35,972 bases of DNA, from contig URBJ01000012.1 in NCBI GenBank assembly GCA_900546005.1, forward strand, positions 1 to 35,972. Reading direction: 5' to 3'. Both the position numbers and the translations under genes were made by a program. The stretch is from an uncultured Alistipes sp. (GTDB lineage: Bacteria > Bacteroidota > Bacteroidia > Bacteroidales > Rikenellaceae). The notes beneath the pieces are model-generated. The model saw only the letters and a program-made list of their open reading frames with translations, did no database searches and was not told where the DNA came from. Below are positions 1 through 6,622 of this stretch, piece after piece (position 1 is the first letter of the stretch; every line of letters starts with the position of its first letter).

Positions 1-639
1 GAAATCGAGGTATTTTTCGTTTTGCGTGTGTTGGTACAGGTACACGAACGGTTCGAGAATCGAGATGGCGGGCAGACCCTGATAAAATCCGGCTGCTTCG
101 ATCTCTTTTTTCGCTGGAATCTGAGTCATCAATCGGTCGGCCAGACGACAGGCGCCCTCCAAAGCCTTTTTGTCACCGGTCAGGTCGAAGTAGGATTGCA
201 GGCCCAGCAGGGTATATTTCTGCCCCCAGACGTCCCAATAGTCGAGTTGGGCTTCGGGTTTGTAGTTGCCGATGTATCCGTCTTCGAGCTGTGTGGCCAA
301 TATTCCGTTTACGGCGTTGGTGATTTTTTGCAACAATTCGGGATCGCCGTTATATCGATAGGCGTCGATGGCTCCCAACATCCATTTCCCCCAGAATTCG
401 GATTGCCAAAGGGTCGATTCGTTTTGGGTTTTGAACGGAGCGACGAGCAGATTTTCGTCTTCGCTCATTACGCGGACGCGGATACAGGCATCGATCCGGT
501 TTCCGATGTACCCGTCGAGGTGAGTTTGTACGGCGGGTGGAGTTTTGCGGATGGCCGCTGATTTTGTTTTCGGGGCAGCTTGGCCTACGATGCCGATCAG
601 CGAGAGACCAACGGCAAATAAAGTCAGGCGTTTTTTCAT
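1..639 (-). CDS. Partial secreted glycoside hydrolase, GH127/DUF1680 type (beta-L-arabinofuranosidase-like)
   Basis: The reverse strand opens with ATG at 639-637 and stays open for 213 codons to the window edge, so only the N-terminal third is present. The start MKKRLTLFAVGLSLIGIVGQ is a typical signal peptide, so the enzyme is exported. Motifs seen after it, such as WQSEFWGKW, QLEDGYIGNY, LDYWDVWGQKY and YQGLPAISILEP, match the DUF1680/GH127 alpha-alpha barrel family, which removes beta-L-arabinofuranosyl residues from plant glycans. The catalytic Glu and Cys cluster of this family lies further C-terminal, outside the window. A promoter-like TATCTTTG sits about 64 nt upstream. Family assignment is fairly sure; the exact substrate is inferred only. 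Confidence 0.85.
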   Translation of the reverse strand, partial: MKKRLTLFAVGLSLIGIVGQAAPKTKSAAIRKTPPAVQTHLDGYIGNRIDACIRVRVMSEDENLLVAPFKTQNESTLWQSEFWGKWMLGAIDAYRYNGDPELLQKITNAVNGILATQLEDGYIGNYKPEAQLDYWDVWGQKYTLLGLQSYFDLTGDKKALEGACRLADRLMTQIPAKKEIEAAGFYQGLPAISILEPFVYLYQHTQNEKYLDF

Positions 640-702
640 TTTGTTAGATGGTTTGGGTTTATAAATAAATTTTGCGTTGCATGTAAGGGTACGCACTATA
701 AA

Positions 703-710
703 CAAAGATA
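703..710 (-). promoter_or_regulatory. Bacteroidota-type -7 element for the GH127 gene
   Basis: The reverse strand reads TATCTTTG, an exact match to the TAnnTTTG -7 consensus, about 64 nt before the ATG at 639. No clear TTTG is found at the expected -33 distance (only TTTC, 23 nt upstream), so this is a plausible but incomplete promoter. Confidence 0.4.
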
Positions 711-764
711 CGAAAAATTTTGATACCCGGATAGAAAGATCTTGCGGAATAAGAGGAGGTACGT

Positions 765-920
765 ATGGAAAGCTTGGAAAAGAGAAAGACTTTTACGAAA
801 AGAGCTGGGCGTTTGGAAAATCGGATATGTCACGATCTTTGGATAGAAGGCAAGAGCGTGATCCGACTAAAAAACAGAAGATTCGCATGTTTAGGTCCCT
901 TCTTTTCACTATTTTTGTAA
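765..920 (+). CDS. Possible small ORF (51 aa) with Shine-Dalgarno-like site
   Basis: ATG at 765 opens a 51-codon frame ending in TAA at 918-920, nine bases before the AraC start. It begins MESLEKRKTFTKRAGRLENR and is strongly basic with a hydrophobic tail (LGPFFSLFL). An AGGAGG at 754-759 lies 5 nt before the ATG, which is unusual because nearly all other starts in this window lack such a site. I recognise no family. It could be a leader peptide for the AraC gene, an independent small protein or chance. There is no evidence of expression. Confidence 0.2.
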   Translation: MESLEKRKTFTKRAGRLENRICHDLWIEGKSVIRLKNRRFACLGPFFSLFL

Positions 921-928
921 AAAATGAA

Positions 929-1767
929 ATGCCCGATCTCCCTATACATAAGGTTGTCCAACAGAGCCGTTACGGTGTATTTGCGAAAGAGATATCCGCT
1001 CTATTGTCTCCTTCGGCGGTCGGTTATGCTCATCGGGACGACTACTATATATTCGGAGTGGTTGAAAAAGGAACGTGTCGGGTGAGTGTCGATTTCAAAG
1101 ACTATGACCTGTCGGAGGGCGATACGTTGTGTGTACAGCCCGGTCAGGTTCATAAGGCCGTCGATGTTAAACAGGCTAAGGCTTACCTGTTGTTCGTAGA
1201 TGGGGTATTTATCGATCTCCAAACCAAACGGATTCTTGCCGAGTATGCACTGTCGCCCGTTCCCATTAAGATGAACGCTTCATCTCGTGTCGAACTGGCC
1301 CAATTGTTTTCTATGATCATGAGCAGAATGAATCCGCAGGAAGAGGATCGTTTTAAAACAGTGCTGCAATATCTGTCGGGAGCGGTTGTAGAGATCATAA
1401 CAGATAGTATCCGGAAGCACATCGGTCAAAATCCGAAAAGTAGAAGGCAAGTCGAAATAGCATTGGCTTTTAAAGAACGGGTGTCGAACGAATTTTGAAC
1501 CGGAGCAGTGCATATTACGCACAGGCGCTGCACGTATCTTCGGTCTATTTGAATGAGGTCATAAGATGTGTTATGGGGATGAGCGTAGGACGCTATATCC
1601 AGAGTGAACTTGTTCTGCGTGCGAAAAGGATGTTGGTGTACAGCGCCAAGAGTATAAAGGAGATTTCTGTTGAATTGGGTATCGAAGATTATGCCTATTT
1701 TACCCGTCTCTTTACGAAAGCGGTAGGGATCAATCCTTCCGCGTACCGGAAAAATTACCTCGAATAG
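929..1767 (+). pseudogene. AraC-family transcriptional regulator, interrupted by a frameshift
   Basis: Two abutting frames together make one AraC-type regulator. The first, from ATG 929 to TGA 1496-1498, carries an N-terminal cupin-like sensing domain (HRDDYYIFGVVEKG, DLSEGDTLCVQPGQVHKA) and the linker start VEIALAFKERVSNEF. The second frame, in the -1 register from about 1495 to 1767, carries the two helix-turn-helix motifs (YYAQALHVSSVYLNEVIR; IKEISVELGIEDYAYFTRLFTK). One extra T in the TTTT run at 1493-1496 would restore a continuous protein of about 280 aa. ATG 929 is chosen because the frame further upstream has no family similarity. As it stands the sensing domain is cut off from DNA binding. 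This is either a true pseudogene or a sequence error. Any control of the DUF4405 gene 68 nt downstream is inferred from position. Confidence 0.8.
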
Positions 1768-1792
1768 TACAATTCAAACCTCAGATAATCTA

Positions 1793-1823
1793 TTTTCCCT
1801 TCTGGTCGGTCGTTCTACTTTTG
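1793..1823 (+). promoter_or_regulatory. Bacteroidota-type promoter before the DUF4405 gene
   Basis: TACTTTTG at 1816-1823 matches TAnnTTTG exactly. A TTTT at 1793-1796, 19 nt upstream, stands where the -33 TTTG is expected. The ATG at 1835 follows the -7 box after only 11 nt, so the transcript would be almost leaderless. Confidence 0.4.
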
Positions 1824-1834
1824 TGATAAAAAGA

Positions 1835-2299
1835 ATGAACAGAGGAAAATTCAATTATTGGATTGATGTAGCCATGGTGCCTGCATCTGTCTTGTCGTTT
1901 TGTAGTGGTCTTAAACTCCATGCAGCCGGACATGGCTTTGCTTACGGGACCGAACAGTGGACAATGGTCCATATTGTTGTAAGCCTACTCTTTGTAGCTC
2001 TTGTTTGCATACATGTCAGAAATCACTGGGGATGGTTTAAAAGAGTGAAAAAGGAGGGTGTTCGGGGTAAGAAAAAAATGGTTATGTTGCTGACATTGGC
2101 ATTTCTGTCTGTTGCTATATCCGGAATAATCTTGATTTTTATTGGGAAGGATTTTCCTTCGTTTGGAATGCTACATTATAAAATCGGAATCGTTACAGTG
2201 GTTTTGAGTATCCAGCACATACTGAAGCGAAGAACATTTCTGTTAAAAAGTATCGATGACAGATCCGATGTAAAATCAAGGCGGAATCGAGCCGTTTGA
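1835..2299 (+). CDS. DUF4405 family four-helix membrane protein
   Basis: A protein of about 154 aa with four hydrophobic helices and conserved histidines on them: KLHAAGH after helix 1, MVHIVVSLLFVALVCIHVRNHWGWF in and after helix 2 (given here only as the region around residues 45-68), and MLHYKIGIVTVVLSIQHILKR around residues 110-130. This layout resembles the small cytochrome-b561-like DUF4405 proteins, in which paired histidines may bind heme in the inner membrane. Heme binding is inferred from the family, not shown. ATG 1835 is preferred over GTG 1823 because the GTG overlaps the promoter box. The gene stands alone, downstream of the broken AraC gene, and ends at a shared terminator. Confidence 0.7.
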   Translation: MNRGKFNYWIDVAMVPASVLSFCSGLKLHAAGHGFAYGTEQWTMVHIVVSLLFVALVCIHVRNHWGWFKRVKKEGVRGKKKMVMLLTLAFLSVAISGIILIFIGKDFPSFGMLHYKIGIVTVVLSIQHILKRRTFLLKSIDDRSDVKSRRNRAV

Positions 2300-2314
2300 T
2301 TCAGTCGAAAAAAA

Positions 2315-2346
2315 GAGGATCGAGCGAACAGTTTCACTCGATCCTC
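2315..2346. terminator. Bidirectional terminator between DUF4405 and mdh
   Basis: Perfect 10-bp stem: GAGGATCGAG (2315-2324) pairs with CTCGATCCTC (2337-2346) around a 12-nt loop. An A-run lies on the left and a T-rich tract on the right, so it can end transcription of both convergent genes. Confidence 0.85.
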
Positions 2347-2378
2347 TCCTTTTATTTTGATCTCAAACGGATCTGTTT

Positions 2379-3377
2379 CTATAAATTGGGGTTGATTTTG
2401 TTCCATTCTGAAATGGGCGGAATAACTCCCATCTCGATGACCTCGTCACGCAACTCAGCCAGATGTTTGTAGCTCGATCTCAGCTCGGCAAGCTCTTCTG
2501 GGGTTCCGTTGGGAATCCGGCTGTGGACACCTTCGCTGTCGATCGTCGTTTCGGCAGCCATCATAATCTTGCCAAATTCACCGTCAGCGATGTAGGTTCC
2601 GGCAGGCCAAAGGAATGGGGCGCCTCCCATAGCCGCACGGATCATCTCGATCGACAGGTAGGAGGGGCTCTGGAATGAGGAACGTCCTCTCAGCTCGATG
2701 ATCCGTTTGCCACCCTGAATGACTTTCTGACGAATGTCGGCCCATTGTTCTTCAGTCAGAACAGGTTTGCCGATCAACGACGAGAGCGGTTCACCGTCGA
2801 TGCGTGTGGTCGATGCGAAGACTGCCATCTGTTCGCCGTGTCCGCCATACGTACGGCATCCGGTAATTTTGTCCTGAGGCAGATTGAAGTGCAGCGAAAG
2901 AGCTCTTTGCAACCGGGTGCTGTCCAATGCAGCGAGGGTAGTTACCTGCGAAGGCTTCAGACCGGAGTAGAGCAGGGTGATCAGTCCGGTAATATCGGCC
3001 GGATTGAAGATAACCACTACGTGTTTTACATCTGGACAGTAGGTCTTCAGATTTTTTCCGAGTTCTGCGGCGATTCCTGCATTTCCCTTGAGCAGGTCTT
3101 CGCGGGTCATTCCGGCCTTACGAGCGGCACCCCCCGATGAAACCACATATTTTGCACCCTTGAGCGCTTCAGCGATATCGCTGGTGTAGGTCAGGCGGAT
3201 GTTCTCGAATCCGCAGTGATACATCTCTTCGGCCATTCCTTCGAGGGCCGGGGCATACGGGTCGTATGCGCAAATATTGGGCGTCAGTCCCAACATGATT
3301 GCAGATTGTACCATGTTCGAACCGATCATTCCGGCAGCTCCCACGATGGTGAGCTTTTCGTCTGTGATGAATTTCAT
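2379..3377 (-). CDS. mdh: Malate dehydrogenase
   Basis: This 332-aa protein is an NAD-dependent malate/lactate dehydrogenase family enzyme that interconverts malate and oxaloacetate. In Bacteroidales it serves the reductive branch from oxaloacetate to fumarate and succinate. The Rossmann nucleotide motif is VGAAGMIGSN (residues 12-21). Substrate-binding and catalytic positions are visible: R86 and R92 near GAARKAGMTRED, N125 in NPAD, the LDSTRLQ stretch (151-157) and the catalytic H180 in GGHGEQ. The ATG at 3377 (MKFITDEKLTIVGAAG) is chosen over the frame's upstream start at 3428, because the extra 17 codons cover a promoter-like box and lack family similarity. The gene is transcribed alone and ends at the terminator at 2315-2346. 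Assignment is strong. Confidence 0.95.
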   Translation of the reverse strand: MKFITDEKLTIVGAAGMIGSNMVQSAIMLGLTPNICAYDPYAPALEGMAEEMYHCGFENIRLTYTSDIAEALKGAKYVVSSGGAARKAGMTREDLLKGNAGIAAELGKNLKTYCPDVKHVVVIFNPADITGLITLLYSGLKPSQVTTLAALDSTRLQRALSLHFNLPQDKITGCRTYGGHGEQMAVFASTTRIDGEPLSSLIGKPVLTEEQWADIRQKVIQGGKRIIELRGRSSFQSPSYLSIEMIRAAMGGAPFLWPAGTYIADGEFGKIMMAAETTIDSEGVHSRIPNGTPEELAELRSSYKHLAELRDEVIEMGVIPPISEWNKINPNL

Positions 3378-3401
3378 ACTGTTGTGTTTTAGTTCGTGAG
3401 G

Positions 3402-3409
3402 TAAAGATA
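3402..3409 (-). promoter_or_regulatory. Likely -7 element of the mdh promoter
   Basis: The reverse strand has TATCTTTA, one base off TAnnTTTG, 24 nt before the mdh ATG. No good -33 box is seen at the right distance. It is supported mainly by its position between the efflux operon's end and mdh. Confidence 0.35.
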
Positions 3410-3437
3410 CAAAAATAATTTCATACAACAGTCATGC

Positions 3438-3458
3438 AAAAAAGTTATCTCGCATAAC
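3438..3458 (-). terminator. Weak terminator at the end of the efflux operon
   Basis: On the reverse strand GTTAT-GCGAG-ATAAC forms a 5-bp stem followed directly by six T's, just after the ATPase stop codon at 3463. The stem is short, so read-through into mdh is possible. Confidence 0.4.
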
Positions 3459-3462
3459 GAAA

Positions 3463-4143
3463 TTACATGTAGGCCTTCACGTCGGCGATGATCTCACCGT
3501 CGAAGAGGTTCAGGGTCCGGGAGGCAAAGGCCGCATCGTGTTGGGAGTGAGTGACCATAACGACGGTCGTACCCTCTTTGTTGAGCTCGGTCAGCAGATC
3601 CATGACCTCTTTGCCGTTTTTCGAGTCGAGGTTTCCGGTGGGCTCGTCGGCCAGAATCAGATTGGGATTTGAGACAACGGCACGGGCGATGGCGACACGT
3701 TGCTGTTGACCTCCGGAGAGCTGCTGCGGGAAGTGGCGGGCACGGTGGCTGATGTTCATCCGGTCGAGAATCTCGGCGACCATCTTTTTGCGGAGCGAGG
3801 CTTTTACTCTCAGGTAGATGAGCGGCAGTTCGACATTTTCGAAGACATTCAGTTCGTCGATGAGGTTGAAGCTCTGGAAGACGAATCCGATCTTTCCTTT
3901 GCGGTAGAGGGTCCGGTCTTTTTCTTTCAGTGTGCCGACTTCACGTCCCAGCAGGTAGTATTTCCCCGAAGTGGGGTTGTCGAGCAGTCCGAGGATGTTC
4001 AGCAGGGTCGATTTGCCGCATCCGGATGGACCCATGACGGCGACGAATTCGCCCTCGTGGACTTCGAAGGAGACTTTGTTCAAGGCGATCGTTTCGACCT
4101 CTTCGGTCCGAAAGCTTTTGCACAGTTCTTCTACTTTTAACAT
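3463..4143 (-). CDS. ABC transporter ATP-binding protein (LolD/MacB-ATPase type)
   Basis: A 226-aa stand-alone nucleotide-binding subunit. Walker A is GPSGCGKST (residues 38-46), the Q-loop is FQSFN (89-93), the signature is LSGGQQQR (142-149), Walker B with catalytic Glu is LILADEPTGN (162-171), and the switch His is in VMVTHSQ near residue 199. Length and motifs fit the LolD/FtsE/MacB-ATPase class, which pairs with FtsX-type permeases and drives mechanotransmission rather than substrate passage through the membrane. It is the last gene of a leftward operon with three such permeases, the adaptor and the TolC channel, and is the only ATPase there. It therefore probably powers all three permeases. 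The exact substrate is unknown. Confidence 0.95.
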   Translation of the reverse strand: MLKVEELCKSFRTEEVETIALNKVSFEVHEGEFVAVMGPSGCGKSTLLNILGLLDNPTSGKYYLLGREVGTLKEKDRTLYRKGKIGFVFQSFNLIDELNVFENVELPLIYLRVKASLRKKMVAEILDRMNISHRARHFPQQLSGGQQQRVAIARAVVSNPNLILADEPTGNLDSKNGKEVMDLLTELNKEGTTVVMVTHSQHDAAFASRTLNLFDGEIIADVKAYM

Positions 4144-4201
4144 GATTGAAAAGTTTTTAATGGTTAATATAAAATCGTTTTAATTGTTCAGATGTTTGGT
4201 A

Positions 4202-6553
4202 TTACTCTTTTCGGATCGAATCGGCCGGGTTGTCCGTTGCGGTTTTGTAGCAGCGGAGTGAGATGACCGTAATGACGACGCCCAACACGACGATCAGTGC
4301 CGTGATGAATATCCATGCGTGCAGCGGGGTTTTGTAGGCAAACTGCTTGAGCCATTCACGCATGAAGTAGTAGGCGATCGGAACGGCGATGACGAAGCAA
4401 GCCAGCACGATGCGGATGTAGGTTTTGTTGAACATCCGGAGGATTTCGCCGACGGTTGCACCGAACACTTTCCGGATGGCGATCTCTTTGCGGCGGTACC
4501 GCATTTCGAAATGGATGATCCCGAAGACACCGATGATGGCGATCAGCCCAGATACCAGACTGAAGAAGGAGATTTGGGCCGAGAGTTTCCGCTCATTTTC
4601 GTACAGCCGGTCGATCGATTCGTCCATGAAGTGTATTTCGGGTTCTTCGTTTCTGGGGTTCAATTTCCGATAGGTTTCTCGGATGTATTCCATGGCGTGC
4701 TCCGGATTGGGGCTGGCGATTTTGATGTAGAAATAATAGTTATAATCACGCGATGCAACCAGAGCCAGAGGCAATAGTTTGCATTTCGGTGGCAAAAAGT
4801 GATAATCTTCCATAAATCCGATGACTTTCTCATAGGTTAGATGTTGATCATTGAGTTTTAAGCCGAATGTTTTCCGGGCGGTTTCGTTGAAAATCACAGG
4901 TTGTTCGTTGCTGAGGTAGTCGGATGCGTTGAACGCTCGCCCTTCCGTGATCTTCAGACCCAGAAACGGGAGGAAATTCTCTTCGACGCGAATGATGTAA
5001 AAACTTATGTTTTGTTCTTGATATTCGCGGTTATACTGGGTTACTCCGAACGAAACGATAGGACTGCCCGTACGGGTGACATCGACGATGTCGGGATGTT
5101 TTTTCAGCTCGTTTACGAGTACGTCGCTTTTGTCTTTCATTAACGGATTGAGTCGGAATTCGACGATATTTTCCGTATTGATGCCAAGATCGAAGTTTCG
5201 CATGTAACGGTTCTGAGCCGAAATGCACAGCGTGACGATAAGTAAGACAATCGAGATGATAAACTGTATGGAAATTAGGGTGATGCGGAGTTTTCGTCCC
5301 GAAGGAGTAATGCCGAACGAGCTTTTGAGCACGAATGCCGGAGCGAAAGAGGTGGCATAAAACGCCGGATAGATGCCTGCGAGAAGACCGATCAATAGTG
5401 CGGCTCCTGCAGCGGTCCAGAGGGTCTCCGTATGGTTATGCAACGAGATTCCTCCTGTGGTCCAAGAGGCGATAGCCGTGTCGGACAAGCCGTGTACGAT
5501 ACAAAGGGCCAGCACAAAGGACAGAACGGCGAGTCCGACGGATTCAACGATCAGATTTATACGTAATTTTCCGGTAGTGCATCCGAATACTTTCTGTGTG
5601 TTGAGGTTTCGCATGCGGAGCGGAGTCTGGGCAATGGAGAGGTTGATGAAGTTGATCGAAGCGATCAGCAGGATCAGCAGGGCTATGATAAAGAGTATAA
5701 GGGTGATATTTTTGTTGCCTTGTTCGTCCGTCATCGACGAAGAGAACGCGTAGTAGGAGTCGTGTAGCGGGAGCAAACGGACACGGGCGGTTTGCGTCGA
5801 ATCATGCAAGTAAATTTTTTCGTATTCGTACAAGGCCGATTGCATGGTTTTTTCTGCACGTTCGCGGTTTGCCGGATCATTCAAGCGAAGATAGAATTGA
5901 CTCGAAGCATTGCGGTGTTCATTGATGTCTGTGTCGCCGAAACAGAAGAAATAGTAGTCGTTCGGAATGGACGAATTGACCGGAAAATCTTTGAAAACGG
6001 CGATTACAGTCAGCAAAGTCTCTTCCAGACTCTCCTGTTCGGAGAGTAAAAGGGTGGCTCCGATCGGATTATCTTTCCCGAATATTTTTTTTGCCGTGGT
6101 CTCTGAAAGAATGAGGGTTCCCGGCTCTTTGAATCTGTCGAAGTTGCCGGCAACGGGGGTGAACTCGAAAATATTCAAAATCTCGGGAGATATACCCTGT
6201 CCCTCAATATTGAATTTAGCGGCATTCTCTACGTCGGTTCGGGATAAGCTACCTTCGGTCCAGCAACGAAAGGAAAAACTTCCGCAGGTTTCGACATCCG
6301 GAGACGAAGCGGCTAATTTTTCACCTAACGGTCGGGTCATGACGTGGCTCCAAGCATCATCAGGTTCCTCTTCGACCAAAAGTCTGTATATCCGGTCGCT
6401 GGCCTTGTAATGTTGGTCGAAGGTCCATGCGTGGAGGACCTGCATCATGATTATCATGAATGAAGCGAATGCGACCGACAGCCCGATTACGTTGAGCAGT
6501 GTGGCTGTGGTGTATTTGCGGAACAAGAAAACGAGGTTTTTTAATGGATTCAT
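4202..6553 (-). CDS. ABC transporter permease with two FtsX/MacB-PCD units (permease 1)
   Basis: 783 aa. One membrane helix near residues 18-42 is followed by a large periplasmic MacB-PCD-like domain, a block of helices at about 280-410 and another helix near 430-450. A second periplasmic domain and a C-terminal FtsX block with the cytoplasmic motif KEIAIRKVFGAT complete it. This is a tandem duplication of the MacB fold, so one chain could act as the two halves of a transporter. It lies 59 nt before the ATPase and 22 nt after permease 2. It ends TDNPADSIRKE, diverged from the nearly shared tail of permeases 2 and 3, and is the most divergent of the three paralogues. By family it would move a peptide, lipid or drug from the periplasm out through TolC; the substrate cannot be read from sequence. 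Confidence 0.9.
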   Translation of the reverse strand: MNPLKNLVFLFRKYTTATLLNVIGLSVAFASFMIIMMQVLHAWTFDQHYKASDRIYRLLVEEEPDDAWSHVMTRPLGEKLAASSPDVETCGSFSFRCWTEGSLSRTDVENAAKFNIEGQGISPEILNIFEFTPVAGNFDRFKEPGTLILSETTAKKIFGKDNPIGATLLLSEQESLEETLLTVIAVFKDFPVNSSIPNDYYFFCFGDTDINEHRNASSQFYLRLNDPANRERAEKTMQSALYEYEKIYLHDSTQTARVRLLPLHDSYYAFSSSMTDEQGNKNITLILFIIALLILLIASINFINLSIAQTPLRMRNLNTQKVFGCTTGKLRINLIVESVGLAVLSFVLALCIVHGLSDTAIASWTTGGISLHNHTETLWTAAGAALLIGLLAGIYPAFYATSFAPAFVLKSSFGITPSGRKLRITLISIQFIISIVLLIVTLCISAQNRYMRNFDLGINTENIVEFRLNPLMKDKSDVLVNELKKHPDIVDVTRTGSPIVSFGVTQYNREYQEQNISFYIIRVEENFLPFLGLKITEGRAFNASDYLSNEQPVIFNETARKTFGLKLNDQHLTYEKVIGFMEDYHFLPPKCKLLPLALVASRDYNYYFYIKIASPNPEHAMEYIRETYRKLNPRNEEPEIHFMDESIDRLYENERKLSAQISFFSLVSGLIAIIGVFGIIHFEMRYRRKEIAIRKVFGATVGEILRMFNKTYIRIVLACFVIAVPIAYYFMREWLKQFAYKTPLHAWIFITALIVVLGVVITVISLRCYKTATDNPADSIRKE

Positions 6554-6574
6554 AGCGGAAATGTATTTTTGTGT

Positions 6575-6622
6575 TTACTCTTTTTTGATCGATTTGACGG
6601 GGTTTTCGTTGGCTGTGCGCCA
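6575..6622. repeat. 48-bp perfect direct repeat, copy 1 (3' end of permease 2)
   Basis: The last 16 codons of permease 2, stop included, are base-for-base identical to 8914-8961. It encodes WRTANENPVKSIKKE. Identity at synonymous sites inside otherwise diverged genes suggests recent gene conversion or duplication. Confidence 0.9.

Noticed and set aside
677..928. N-terminal extension of the AraC gene upstream of ATG 929
   Set aside because: The extra 84 codons are basic and without similarity, and overlap promoter-like sequence and the small ORF.
1489..1498. Programmed -1 frameshifting in the AraC gene
   Set aside because: The heptamer before the stop (CGAATTT) does not fit the X XXY YYZ slippery pattern and no downstream pairing structure is evident.
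5373..5753. Plus-strand open frames within the permease genes
   Set aside because: They are shadows opposite strong FtsX/MacB coding frames and show no domain features.
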